Positions 12,265 to 25,899 are shown, counted from the stretch's first letter. The stretch is DNA of 64,000 nt from Ephydatia muelleri (GCA_013339895.1 JABACO010000021.1:3309457-3373456); one strand, 5' to 3'. A program made the numbers and translations. Notes: a model not told the origin generated them from the letters alone.

Positions 12265-13213
12265 AGGAAAAGAAGAAAGAGTTCAAAATTAACTGGAGGA
12301 GCGTTGGATTTGGGGTGAAGTGTGTGATGAAATGGTTTATAAACTAAAAGAACAAGTTACATCCTGTAGCGGGGTTGTCATGGGATCACAATGGGAGCAG
12401 TATGTCTTATGTACTAGTCGTAGATACATGTAATGTGCAGTAGAATAAGTAGGATGGAAAACAGACCACTATACTAGCAGGATTCCAATTGACTGTTGAA
12501 TGCGGGCACGCTGAACTTTTGATCGCGCTTATTCCATGACATCATATTAACACAAACGCAATCTCTTCCAGATGGAGGGCTTGCGGTGTACGAACAAGGA
12601 GGTTGCCATGCAGTATGTCAGTATATAATTTGGATGTACAGTTAGCATGGTATTTTAAAGAGCCATAGCGTCTTCGGCTCATTATAAATCACTTACCGGG
12701 GCGTCTAAATACGCCTCGTGTGACTAACTCGCAAAGAAGTCACTAAGATGCGGACTGGTTATGGCTACATTATATTGGCAAAATGCATATAGGTAATAAT
12801 AACGCAATTGACAGCGTAAGATCGACACAATGAGGCGTTCCACCGAGTTGTGACTAAAGCAGTCGGGTGTGTGCATCTGGTTGCAATAAGCCTAACACGA
12901 GAAAAGTATTATTGTCACGAAAAATTTTGATCCCCCTTAAAGGTTAGTCCAGGGATCCGTCCGACTAGACCTATACGATTTCTGAAACGTTCCGCGCATG
13001 CGTATGCTTGCCTTACTTCTTCCCCCATGGACTCCCTGTATACGTGTCCTTGTCCTAACCCTTAACGAACCTAAAGCTAAGTCCGTTGATACGAGGATTA
13101 GTTGCCCTTGTCAGTGACCTGCAGCGCTTTCCCTAAAATGCTACATACACTGACCGCCATACTTTTGCACTCGACAGAGCCAGTAAATTTCCTATGCCTT
13201 CTGTTGTTTCCGG
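12265..13213. repeat. Repeat R, copy A, segment 1
   Basis: Matches 50757-50858 plus 54854-55809. In this copy ATC at 12361-12363 is the unoccupied site of the CACTA-like element present in copy B. The segment ends in CCGG (13210-13213), where the Ginger1-like element begins. No gene is readable here. It lies 5' of LINE ORF1 sequence, so it may be a LINE 5' region or attached flank. Confidence 0.8.
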
Positions 13214-13466
13214 TGTAACAGGATAGCTTGTCCCCCTGGATAGGCTGTCCCCTACGGACACCCTATCCTAGTATATACGTTGTCCGCCTTTAGGATAGCT
13301 TGTCCCCTCTTGCAACTTCGATATCTTGGTTGACCGTTCGGATGCATGTGTTACTTACATATACACGTGCACTTAGAGCTCGCGCGTCGGGATTTCAGGC
13401 ACAGTATACCGTATAATACCTTCAGTTTTTTAGATTAGCCACATGTTCTCAAAGGGTGTAGCTAAA

Positions 13467-14832
<1,366 letters not shown>

Positions 14833-14840
<8 letters not shown>

Positions 14841-15187
14841 CCTAAAACCAGGAGCAGGAGCAGGAGTCGCTACCTAAACCAGGAGCAGGAGCAGGAGTTG
14901 CTACCTAAAACCAGGAGCAGGAGCAGGAGTCGCTACCTAAAACCAGGAGCAGGAGCAGGAGTTGCTACCTAAAACCAGGAGCAGGAGCAGGAGTCGCTAC
15001 CTAAAACCAGGAGCAGGAGCAGGAGTTGCTACCTAAAACCAGGAGCAGGAGCAGGAGTCGCTACCTAAAACCAGGAGCAGGAGCAGGAGTTGCTACCTAA
15101 AACCAGGAGCAGGAGCAGGAGTCGCTACCTAAAACCAGGAGCAGGAGCAGGAGTTGCTACCTAAAACCAGGAGCAGGAGCAGGAGCA
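14833..15187. repeat. 32 bp units alternating as 64 bp higher-order repeat
   Basis: About 11 units of the form TTGCTACCTAAAACCAGG plus GAGCAG repeats. Units beginning TTGCTACC alternate regularly with units beginning TCGCTACC, a two-unit higher-order arrangement. Two similar units sit at the extreme left end (13498-13550), and inverted ones at 15900-16050. Confidence 0.85.
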
Positions 15188-15302
15188 AAGGATCTAGTCC
15201 AGCCGCAGATGATAATACTTTATTATTTCAAGTGTTACTGATAAGACTTACAGTATAATGATTTAACTATTGATATATTGATCACAAAGCAAATAACATA
15301 CA

Positions 15303-15831
15303 TGTATGCATGCATGAATAACTAAAATAATACATATATCACATAAGAACCTTTGGGTCCAGACATGTAAGCTTCTTTCATAGGTGTCATTCGTGTTTGG
15401 TCTGTTTCAGAGAGCCCATCATAAAATCACCACTTATTTCTCCACATAACTGCAGCAGTGAAATGAGATGCTCCTTCCTTATACAGGGTGTAACCCACCA
15501 GCACGTACATTCTACCATCAACTGTGATATTCCTAGGAAGGGTTGTTCTCAAGTTACTCAGTGAGTCTTCCTGAAAAGAAGCAATATCAAAAGGAATCAT
15601 CCAGGGGCTCCTGCTCAAAAATGTTGACTGCTGAACAACAGTGGTTCCACAACATTGGTAAAAAACTTCTGTTTTCCCAGTGCTCAAGTTCTGAACATCG
15701 CTGACTTCACTTCTTTCATCAGGTGGAGGGGAATCTGGGAAACGGCTACAGCATTTGCCAAAGTTCATCCCCATACACGGAAACAGAGAACATATCTGTT
15801 CCTCTATACATAATGTAAAAGTATTTTTCAT
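15303..15831 (-). pseudogene. Cysteine-peptidase-like C-terminal fragment, broken by TGA
   Basis: The open frame runs on the minus strand from ATG 15831 to a TGA at 15427-15429 (134 codons). It then continues in the same frame for about 40 codons (FYDGLSETDQTRMTP, ending GSYVIYVLF) to a TAG near 15303. The stop falls inside HFTAAVMWRNKW*FYDGL. A tract of the form Y.L.G..y.....HFtA.v....W..yDgl resembles the His-containing C-terminal part of ubiquitin-hydrolase or Ulp/OTU-type cysteine peptidases, which some transposons carry. TGG to TGA is the simplest explanation of the stop. No catalytic Cys region is present upstream, where the reading frame meets the inner inverted repeat. It may be a captured host piece or a remnant of the element's own second gene. 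The family call is tentative. Confidence 0.45.
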
Positions 15832-15887
15832 TTAGACATATCAGTAACATTTGAAATAATCATCTGCGGCTGGATAGATCCTTTGCT

Positions 15888-16553
<666 letters not shown>

Positions 16554-16618
16554 ACCCTGTTCTCAAACGCAGTCGACGTCGGAAGCGTGTGACTAAATTG
16601 TTCCATTGGTTCTAAAGA

Positions 16619-16864
16619 ATGAACGATGAAGATCAGGAATTACCACTCTACAATGAGATTTTTCAGTATCTGAAACACGGCGAGTATCGGGTGGATGCTA
16701 GTAAATTGGAAATGCTAGAGGGCGATTCGCAGGAGAGCACACAGTTTCGTGATGAAGAAGGCTTGCTCTATCTCAAAAGCAATACGGCCGACATGACATG
16801 CAATTCAGGCCTGCATGTTGAGAGCATTGGACACCACACACTAGAATTTGTGATTCATTCATGA
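16619..16864 (+). pseudogene. N-terminal piece of Ginger1-like transposase
   Basis: The 81-codon frame begins MNDEDQELPLYNEIFQYLKH and contains FRDEEGLLYLKS. The arrangement (Y..I..yL..G.y, then a charged stretch, then f.d.eGlLY.K) parallels the N-terminal regions of the Ginger1-type copies at 919 and 26597 and of Gypsy integrases. Similarity stops after LYLKS. No zinc finger or DDE core follows before the element's right end at 17504. It supports the Ginger1 assignment and shows this copy is non-autonomous. Confidence 0.45.
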
Positions 16865-17504
16865 AGGTAGATTTAGTGTCTAAAGTTAAAAGGGAGTCCA
16901 GTACAACAATAGTGGCAGCGTTTTAGACAATTTTATTTGACTGATTTTGGTGAGTACCTAACTCTTTGGTCAATAATCCTACTGAGACAGCCAATCAGCC
17001 ATGTGCGACTTGTTTCGTTTAGGAAGCCATGTACATAATGTTCTGCAGTATACTGCACTATATTAAAACAGAATAGCTATAATTCCTACATCAAATAAAT
17101 ATTGGGTTTGTCCGTTAGCATTGAAGTCGTAAAGTTGCTTTGATGTAATGGAAAGTAGTTCTGGATATCTGGAGAAATTATCAGCCAGTATTGGTATACC
17201 ACTTAAATGTACATGTATACACATATACATGTACTGTGAATGTTGGCCAAAGTGATCAACACACAAAGCTCTTAAGGAGTGCGCAACAGCATGCACTTAC
17301 ATCCTATCGAATGGGCTATTTTGGTTAAGCGTTGCTTGCAAAAACGAAGGGGGACAGCCAATACTAAACCGGACCGATAATCCTAGGAATAATTGTCCTA
17401 GTGGGGACAATGTATCCTAGGCCACGTTGTCCGGCGGACAACGTAACCTAGGATACGTTGTCCGGCCGGACAATTTTTAGGGGGGGACAGGGTATCCTGC
17501 TACA

Positions 17505-18329
17505 CCGGAGTCATATTTTGTAAATGTCAGACAGAGCATGTCCTTTTATCTGTTAAACACTACATGTATATAGAGAGCTGAATCGGGCCAAATTTTTCGT
17601 GACAGGACCATTTACTTGGTTGTAAAGGGAAGGACCAAATTTTGCGAGGGGGAGGGGGGATCAACGTTTATTGATCTGTTTCGTCTAAAATAGTTGGTTG
17701 GAAGGGGCCTTTCGTTCCTGCCTCCATATATGCATGCACATACAGTCAGGAGAGAAATAATGCCGTGCGAAAATTGAGCCATAATGGAATATGACTGCAT
17801 GGCTCAATTGATAGATGTGTCTATTTGAGCAGTGGCCCGCCCACTCAAGAGTCTATAATGTGCGGTCGATACAACTTGTGGCGGATAATAGGTGTAGAAA
17901 ATTGAAAATGATTGACGGAGCCGGGATCAAGAGAAGAAATCTCATCTTCCAGCTCTACTTTTTATTTTTTGCAGTTCTGACAGCCGGATTTAAGGAGCAC
18001 ATAGTAGGCTTCGAAGTTTGCCTGCTAAACTAGAGGAAGTACAGAAAAATCTGGACGATTTTGTATCTCGAGTTGAAGTGAAATTCATGCAGTGAACTAA
18101 GGGGTTCTTCGCCTTCTGTTCGGAGAAATTGTTCTCCAGATGTTGAAAAAGTGGTAAAGGAGGCAGTTTCGGCCATGAATAACAGAGATCACGTGATTAT
18201 ATGTGAGATTGCTGAATCTGGTAGCACTAACGCTGATATTGCTACTGTCAAGGACATTTTTTCTGTTCTTGGTGAGAATGGTGTTAAGGCTGTGTATTTG
18301 TTCCGGCTAGGTAAACCAGAGTCAGTTAA
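17505..18329 (+). repeat. Repeat R, copy A, segment 2, with LINE ORF1 fragment
   Basis: Continues copy B from 55806. It contains a LINE ORF1-type stretch at about 18150-18330 (AMNNRDHVIICEIAESGSTN, then ADIATVKDIFSVLGENGVKA). Compared with copy B, about 0.5 kb with a PHD-like finger is missing near 17985. It ends in TTAA (18326-18329), the piggyBac target. Confidence 0.8.
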
Positions 18330-18349
18330 TGTTTAATCTCCAGGAAGAA

Positions 18350-18599
18350 ATCCTTATTTAAGGATGTCATTATCCTTAAATAAGGATCATCTTTTACATT
18401 GCATAGTTTTGCTAACCAAGCAAGTAAGGTTACATAAATGCTATTGCCCAATTGTATACTGATTAGCCTCCATAACAAACTCTAAATGATGTTAATAAGA
18501 TCTATCTCATGTGTTAAAATCAGGGAGGAAGTGGCACATCCTTATTTAAGGATTGACACCATCCTTAATTAAGGATTGACACCATCCTTAATTAAGGAT
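18350..18599. repeat. Subterminal palindromes of the piggyBac, left end
   Basis: 16 bp palindromes atccttatttaaggat or variants lie at 18350, 18372, 18538, 18561 and 18584. Two matching copies lie at 21980 and 22000 at the other end. They are likely transposase-binding sites, inferred from position and repetition. Confidence 0.6.
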
Positions 18600-19287
18600 T
18601 ACTACAGTAGAGATTATAGACTATAAAAAACATACGATTTTTAAAACTCTTGATTTTCTCTGATAGCCAGTTGACCCAGCTATACTCACAACTTCATTCG
18701 TTGAAGAAATAACTTATGGTTAATAAGTTATGCGTACTAAATCACAAGAGTCTTCAAAGTTAATATCGGGTGAAATTGTGCGGTTGTTTGTAATGACGAA
18801 CTTTCGCGTGTACTGACTCACTCCTGCTGAAACGCCGGCATGGACGTATCAACCATAGCCTCGCTGGCACTATGTGCCGCATGCCACCCAGTCTATCGAA
18901 CACTGTTACAGTGTTGTTTTCTAGTCCTATAAATGAGTACATGTACATTTACATATCATTTGTAAAATGGCGTATCTACATGTAGGATGTTGATGAGGGG
19001 ATGGTATGAGAGACCTAGGAAGTGTTGCCATGCCATTCACCATATGATAACAGCTGTAATAAACATGTATATAATATTATAATTATAATTATGTATAATT
19101 ATGATTACAATAGTACCAATAATCACATTTACCACTGAGATATAAGTCATCGAGTCGCTTTTTTACCCATTGTATAGATCTCAGTATACATAAACAAACA
19201 CTCCTTATTGATCGAATATATAAAATGGATGATGATGAATAGTGATGAAATATTCCAATGAAGCTATGCATAAAGTTGCAGCAGTCG

Positions 19288-21226
19288 TTAGTGCTTCAGT
19301 AATCCAATGTGATTTTGAAAACATTCTCGTCCATTGCCTGGTTTGCATATGGCACGAATGTAGTCAATTTCAGTGTTAGAACATCCAGGACAATAGTAAG
19401 AAGATTTCCTTTTGCACATTGTGCATACGAATTGCACTTGAGATGTCACTCCATCATATCGCTCCAATGACTTTATAGGGAGAGGTATATGGTGCTTTAC
19501 AGCCTAAAATATGATTAAATGATCATAAAAAATTAACTCATTTGAATTAACTATACCTGGCCTGAAGGATTACCATTGTCTTCATTTCGCATGGCCATTC
19601 CTTGACCTAAAACGTTATTATGGATAAGCTGGTAGGCAAGTTTCCCAAAGTAAGTATTCAGATCGTCAGGGGAGTTATGAACAGCTTCCATGTCAAACTT
19701 GTAGGCCAAATAAGAGTCTATTAGGCAAATACCAAAAATGGTGGTGAATACACGGTGCCACCACTTGTGTGTGTACCACTCCCTCTCCATTGCAAGGCTG
19801 CCTTGGCGTAGATGATCATGAACATCTATGATCCCAAAGCAAGAATAAAACTCTTCTACCATTGATGGTCGCTGTATCTCTTTGTAGTATCTGGTAGTTT
19901 CCCATACTCCTCCAACTAGCTCTTTCCTGTGGCGAAGACGCTTACTTATAGATCCTGGATTTGTTGAGCCTACATTGGAGATAATTGTTTTGACCTTTCT
20001 GTCAGCCCAACCTAAGGCATAAAACGGCAAACCATGCTGTGATTGGGTTTGCAACAAACAATAGTTCCCTCTTGATGGCTTTCCTCCCTCTTCATCACCA
20101 TTGGCCCATGATTTGAGGAAAGCTAATGGATATTCTTTATGGGCTGTTTTTATCATGCCCATGAAGAAGAGTCCTCTTTCTCGAAGGGGTAACAGTGTCT
20201 TCACGGATGAAAAGGCAGATTCAGCATGCACTACTCTTCCAGTGCCATAGTACTCTTTTGTCAATCGGAGTGTCACAGCTGTTCCCTCACCATATTCCTG
20301 TGAGAAATCCTTCCTTCTGTTTGCTTCCCTTCCTTCCATCATATCCAACTTCAAAATAATACCAGTTTCCCCGCATGCCAAGGCTTTCATTTCAGCCCCA
20401 ACACCCTCTGGTTTACGTGCAATTTTGGTCTTATGTGGCATCCCCTCAGCAACATATTCTCCATCAGAACCCTTCCATGCGCTCATGCATTCATCCACTG
20501 TTAAGTGGCAGCCTGGAATTATGTTCTTTTGACGGGTTAGGTTGAAATCCTCAATGAAAGGCCGAATATCTTGCCATGGGTCCTGAAAAAAAGTTAATTG
20601 TAAAAATGGAAACACATTGATATAGAATATATGTACCACTTACATCATCAGCACCTACACCATCACGTGGGACAGTGAAACTGAAACAGTTTGTTATATC
20701 CTGAAACCGGTGCCTTGTCATTCCAAACCGACCACCAAAGTCTGCACCTGTATATACTGACCCAGGCTCATCTCCCACCTGCCAATAAACTGGAATTGGT
20801 CCCCTTTTTGGCTCACAGGTCATGGCTAGTCGCAATCCCAGATACTTGATAAATTCACCTTTACCAAGCGGAGGAAGGTTCTTCCTAGCCATATTCAGGT
20901 TGGTGCACATCAGCATATTGCTGAGCCCTCTCATGGGATAAAAAAGGATGAAGTAGTCTGCATTGGTCTTTTGGTGTTGATCCACAAGGTTTGGCCAGTG
21001 AAAACGAGCATTGGAGTGATATCTTTGCCCAATCAATGGGTCAATAGACAAGGTTTCTAGCTTACACCATTGGCGACCATGAGGCAACAAAAGGGGATGA
21101 CTTTCAGTAGAAGTACCACTCATTCCTACATCACAACCAGGGATTTCATCTCTGCAGATGCATGCATGCATGTGTGTGTGTATGTATGTGTATGTGTGTA
21201 TATGTGTGTGCCGGTGTGTGTGTGTG

Positions 21227-21259
<33 letters not shown>

Positions 21260-21834
21260 AATGAAAAAAGTGTGGCGTATATATGATATTATATAATTAT
21301 AATTTATAATAATAATATTATTATTATTATACACAATGTATGTATTATATACATGTAGGCTTATTATCATGTAATGGACTAGATTAGCAAGACGTGCATT
21401 GACCTGCCGATTTGTAAACGAAAAACCCACCTTTGAGCGTTCACATCCTCGCCGCTACTGCTGCTCTCACTGTCACTGTCATTCGACGAATCACTATCAG
21501 TGCTGTTTTCGTCAACTATGTTATCCATCGCTGCATGCGCTGAGGAACTACAGGCACACCCTTCATTCTCTGCGACTACCTCTTGACCTAAGCAGGGTCG
21601 CTTAGCTTGACGCTTTCGAGTGGCAGATCGCTTCTGTAGAAGTACTGGTGCGTGGCCCTGGGTGTGGCATATACCCTTAGTCGATGCCGTGGATACAGTT
21701 CCACAGCTCCATCTGATGGTGTACATTCTACTTCTTGAGCTTCCAGAAACCTGCAATATTTCTCCTTCCTTGCCATACGTCGCTTTGAGTTTGCTCACAA
21801 CTTTATTGCCAACGGCAAATGGCGGCTTCGCCAT
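19288..21834 (-). CDS. piggyBac transposase, four exons, 717 codons
   Basis: DDE-type transposase that excises and inserts DNA at TTAA. Proposed exons: 21834-21431, 21151-20644, 20582-19557 and 19503-19288. Each junction has GT/AG (for example GTAAGT with a T-rich tract before CAG) and the phases agree. The total is 2154 nt with no internal stop. I chose ATG 21834 (MAKPPFAVGNKVVSKLK). Exon 1 encodes a basic then Ser/Asp-rich acidic N-terminus. Exon 2 holds the start of the core. Exon 3 holds TVDECMSAWKG (first Asp), HAESAFSSVKTL (where relatives have ADSxF, so the second catalytic Asp appears to be Glu) and IDVHDHLRQGSLAME (third Asp). Exon 4 encodes the Cys-rich C-terminal finger (CTMC, CPGC, AIC, REC, then His). 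Intron 1 contains a (TG)n run. Activity is uncertain because of the Glu. Confidence 0.85.
21166..21258. repeat. TG microsatellite in intron 1 of the piggyBac gene
   Basis: Imperfect then pure (TG)n, just upstream (in the sense direction) of the exon 2 acceptor. Confidence 0.9.
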
Positions 21835-22031
21835 ATTACGACTGTAACACCGGTTTTTGTGCAAGCCAAACCTGTTTTAACCGCGGTAGTATCGCTGATC
21901 TGCATGATCTTGAATCTAGTTAATCACAAATCTAAAATAAAGCACCAATTGTATGTCATTCTTTTAGAAAGTGGTCACAATCCTTATTTAAGGATGGCCA
22001 TCCTTAAATTAGGATTACGGGAGATTAAACA

Positions 22032-22366
22032 TTAACGGATTAAAGAACTGTATAATGTTTTGAGGCAGAAGAAGAATGAAACTGGACACAAGTTACTTAT
22101 TGACAGGCATGGTCATGTGAGCAGCTGGACTTTGAAAGAACTTTCAACTGTGGGTACTGCTGCATCTGGGAAAGGCTCTACTGAGTCTACTCAGATTATG
22201 AGGCTTTCTTCGTTGTAAGTTGTTCAATGCACATTCTTTATGTAATAAGTTAGCTGTTTTTCATAAGCTACTAAACTCTTCTGAATATAATACAATCTTT
22301 GTTACTGAATCTTGGCTGCGTTCTGATATTTCTGATTCTCTCTTGCTGCCCTATTCAATACAACAC
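22032..22366 (+). pseudogene. LINE fragment, copy A of R, segment 3
   Basis: Continues copy B from 57144 to about 57492: the end of the ORF1-like region (KELSTVGTAASGKGSTES) and the first part of an APE-type endonuclease region (LFNAHSLCNKLAVFHKLLNS, then TESWLRSDISDSLLLP). Similarity to copy B ends near 22366. Broken by stops and indels. Confidence 0.75.
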
Positions 22367-24049
22367 GCGACAATGTGCTAATTGGCGGGCACCCAGTCAG
22401 TCTGGCCAATAATATTATTCATAATGGCGGGTTGGGTGGGGGGGGATTTAAACCCCCCCCCCTCCCCCCCCAGATCCGCTACTGGTCACTGTATGCCAAT
22501 AGGCACCCAGTCATTTGTGCCTTTAACTCACCAACCATTTGCATCGAAGACATTCTCCAGTGTGGTTTTGTACTACGTATGGCGAATCTCGATCTCGTCC
22601 ACAACACGTAGCAAGAACGCTAATTGATGCGCACCGCCTGTATGAATGACCTACGGTCGGGTGTATGTTTTCTTTTACGAGGAGGTAGTAATACGGCTAG
22701 TTCATTTCTAAAGGCGAGAGATAAGCAGCCGCAGGTACGGCTATTTACTAGTATCTATGATTTCAAAAGGATAGCTTTAGATCTTTAGTGGGCTATTCGC
22801 TGAATAAACAATTCGAGGGACGAATGTGGGGTGGGGCTCTGTGGCACGTGATAATGTGCAAGTTGAAGGGGTGGAGCTAATACGATGCGTCAATCACTAG
22901 TTTTGGAACGGGACCTGCGTATGCAATGAAGTGTAACTAGTGCGCATGCGTAACCGAGGTGAAATAGTTGTTGCATCTTACTTTCAGTTTAAGAGGTGAA
23001 AAAAAATGATCATTTTGATTTGGCTTCGAAACGGGTGTCTAAACATGGTTTCACTTTTAGAGTGTTAATTTGTTGTGTTTAAAGTTAATTAAGCATCGTT
23101 AATAACTTGTAAATAAAATGATGTAAACACATTTGCCTAACCTCAAGTTGTTAGTTTCTAAATATTAGATTTTTTTTCATACTCCTATCAAATATTATTC
23201 CTGTTCAAAAGCATTGCGTTCTTTCGTGACACCTGGTATATGAATATTTCTCTTGAAGTACTTGTAGGTCCACTAAATTCAAATTGACAGTCCAAATTCT
23301 CGATAACTAAAATAGAGTACCTAGCACTAAATGATGGATAAAATAGCCTATGTTTGAGCAATGGCAAGCCTCAAGGATATTTGCCGTTCCTCGTCTGATC
23401 GAATACAGATTCTTAATTCCTGGTGCAACTTAGCTTCTTTTCGAGAGCAACTTCTATAATAATACCTGCTTCACAATTGAAGGCGTTTGTAGCCTATATA
23501 AAATAAGATGCAGAAATACGTATAATTTCATGCATCATTTTACATTGCCATAGTAGGTTCCTAGAGCCAACGTTATTGATATATTTTTACAAGCAACCTG
23601 TCTTTTATTAAACTTTTCTTTTCTCATAATTTCATAAATGGGGATTTGGGATTGAGAGTGGATTCCAAACTGTAAGCTCGTATTCAGTGAGCGAATCAAG
23701 GTTGTACTTCCTACTTAACCATTGTATTATTAACATTTAAGTGTGTTTTAACTCTTTTTTACTAAAACAATGTTATGCATCAGGACTACACAGCCAATTC
23801 TTACCATCCTATACCTCTGTTCACGTGACCCGACCTTCGCATTAGGGCGGCCTATACCAAGATTTGTGTCCACAAATCACATCTACCTTTCGTCGTTCAT
23901 GCGGACAAACTCTTTCGTCAGAAGTTGTGCTTTTCAATCTTTTCCATTCCATTTGATAGGTCTTCGTCAAAACCTATACATGTCATCAAAACCGTCCATC
24001 GTTTGAACACTTCCGTATGCTCAAAATTCTTGTGTATAGATTATTAACA
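22367..24049. other. Non-coding stretch with a C/G-rich MITE-like patch
   Basis: A G run followed by a C run near 22437-22471 resembles MITE ends, but I cannot define termini. The rest is AT-rich with no supported gene. Confidence 0.5.
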
Positions 24050-24189
24050 CCGGGAGGGGTCACCCCTGGTCACTGTATCCTAGGATAGAGTGACCAGGGG
24101 ATCACTTTATCCTAGGATAGAGTGACCGGGGGTTATTGTATCCGGAGAAGGGGGGGGGGGGGGGGGGTCACCCAATCCTCCGACACCGG
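24050..24189. mobile_element. Short Ginger1-like MITE flanked by CCGG
   Basis: CCGG occurs at 24050-24053 and 24186-24189. The right end (tcaccc, then aatcctccgacaccgg) has the ACA-CCGG form seen in the larger Ginger1-type elements. The interior holds two copies of atcctaggatagagtgacc and a poly-G run. The matching left terminus (TGT...) seems to be missing, so the left end is probably truncated. Confidence 0.45.
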
Positions 24190-25423
24190 GCTAGCCTTGA
24201 CAGATCAGAAGGTATGTGGAACACTTCTTTGAAGGGTAGATGCGAATTTTCATATGGAAAGCCTAGGTTTAAAAGCGCATAATAGTTATTTGATGCATCA
24301 GTAATATGCTTCTCTCTGGAATAAGCACAGATCTTAAAGGTTTTGACATAATCGACCTTGGAATATTGCGATGAAAAACTCACCCATTTGACTTCATGGA
24401 CATTTCAGATAATGTTAGGACAATTCTAAGGAAGCGAGAGGTTAAATAGAAAGAATATGTCAATAATCAAACTCAACTGTACTGTATTAAAAATCTCTGT
24501 GGAGCTAAGCTGGCAAAAATCTAATGTGCTTGGTATTGAACAGCTCCATACTTTGTCTATGGAAAGAATTACGGAAATATGTCGTGAATTCGCAAACCGC
24601 GACTGTCGTTGACCGCTCCGTTCTCCATATGAAGCACACTTGTGACATGTATATGTTACGACTAATCATTTGAAAGTAATACAATAGTCTAGTATAATAT
24701 TATTTATAAACGCTCCAGAAGGCAATGACCATAATTATTGCGAATTATGTTGTCTATGATTCAACCTGTTTAGGATACATGTAACGTCCTTAGATCGACT
24801 TTTTTCGAAGTCATCTTTCACAACGAGTTACGACTGATTTACTGGTGAAGAGTGCTGATTTAGGACCCATGCCAGCACCAGTTTGCTACATGTGTATACA
24901 GACATATTGATACGTAATATAATGGTTGGTGTCCTTTTCTATGTGATCATGCATTTGAATCTAGCGGCAGGTGCAATTCAGAATCTTAGCCTGTACATAT
25001 ACCTTCTAACTGCTGTGCCGCGAATCTATAAGGATCCATTGTAGCAAGGAATAAACGCATGCACAGTAGTCGTCGACATTGGCTGCGTTTGGACGAAGTA
25101 ACTGACCAACGAATCGGCGCGCGCATTGAAGTCAATTGCAACTGCATGTAAAAATTTTGAATCAGTTTCACTTTCTAGTGATTTCAACTGGTGTTGCGCT
25201 AAGAATCAGTCATGCCTGCTCCAGGTTAGGCTGCCTTTTTCACTTTTAGAATGCACGCTACCCAGACAGGTACCGATCGTTTACTATATAGAGTCGTTTT
25301 GTGCGTGATTTACGCAAGGTGTTTGAGAGAAACAACGCTACAGCCTTGCTTTTGTTTTTCTTTAGGTTACAATGCATCTATATACACGTGAGGCAGATCA
25401 GTGTGCAAGATAACTGCGTTTCG
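24190..25423. other. Non-coding stretch
   Basis: No supported gene. Short frames at 24168-24383 and 25126-25308 lack recognisable features. Confidence 0.5.
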
Positions 25424-25600
25424 AGGTGCCCGCCAGCCACTAATAATAGTAATTGAAAATATATATTTAGCCTATTTTAAAAGCAAAATATGTGCGCTTC
25501 ATTTATTATGTCTTGGACTAGCCGACGACATGTGGCTCATGCGTACATATTAAATTTTTTACACGACAAAATAGATCGTCGGGCTATAAGGGGATACTTG
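25424..25600 (+). promoter_or_regulatory. Putative promoter of peptide gene B
   Basis: Shares aggtgcccgccagccactaa (25424) and cgggctataaggggatactt (about 25580-25599) with the other two copies. Spacing of the TATA-like core to the ATG is about 70 bp. The catgcg region near 25536 matches the position of the gcgcatgcgc motif of copy A, but degenerate. Confidence 0.5.
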
Positions 25601-25655
25601 CCATCTCACTAATCTGTATTGAAAGCTTTATCAATTCCTTTTCGGAAAAGCAAGG

Positions 25656-25868
25656 ATGAGATTTCTTATTCAAGTTGTTCTGCTGCTGTTTATAGCGGCC
25701 TTGGTTTCAGCCAGTGCAAAAGAGAAACACAGCATATATATTAAAAAAGACAACTATATGGCTAACCTGAGACAACCTGGGACCACTACTCGAACGCCGA
25801 CGTCTACCAGCACCAGAAAGTCGAAGCCCATACCTCCTGTTGGCCACTCCTCCGGACGAAAACACTAA
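25656..25868 (+). CDS. Small secreted Thr/Pro-rich peptide, copy B, diverged (70 aa)
   Basis: Paralogue of the genes at 10965 and 44653 and exactly the same length. The signal peptide is well conserved (MRFLIQVVLLLFIAALVSAS, then AKEK after the likely cleavage). The mature part has changed almost completely: HSIYIKKDNYMANLRQPG, then a Thr/Ser/Arg/Pro-rich stretch ending SSGRKH. It remains cysteine-free, basic and rich in Thr and Pro. Upstream promoter blocks and part of the 3' flank (aaaattaaaac near 25988) are shared with the other copies. It is not inside the recent segmental duplication, so it represents an older duplication. Function unknown; secretion is the only firm inference. Confidence 0.75.
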   Translation: MRFLIQVVLLLFIAALVSASAKEKHSIYIKKDNYMANLRQPGTTTRTPTSTSTRKSKPIPPVGHSSGRKH

Positions 25869-25899
25869 TGAACCTTAGAGCTTGTTTAAAATGAATGAA

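Larger units (their letters stand above)
18330..22031 (-). mobile_element. piggyBac transposon, near-complete, TTAA target duplication
   Basis: The 12 bp perfect inverted ends are tgtttaatctcc at 18330 and its reverse complement ending at 22031. TTAA flanks both sides (18326-18329, 22032-22035). Copy B of R has a single TTAA at the matching site (57144-57147), so insertion and duplication are directly shown. Length is 3702 bp. The transposase gene is on the minus strand. Subterminal palindromes of the form ATCCTTAWWTAAGGAT occur five times at the left end and twice at the right. Confidence 0.92.

Noticed and set aside
22430..22480. G-run/C-run as MITE ends
   Set aside because: Suggestive, but no matching termini or target duplication could be defined.
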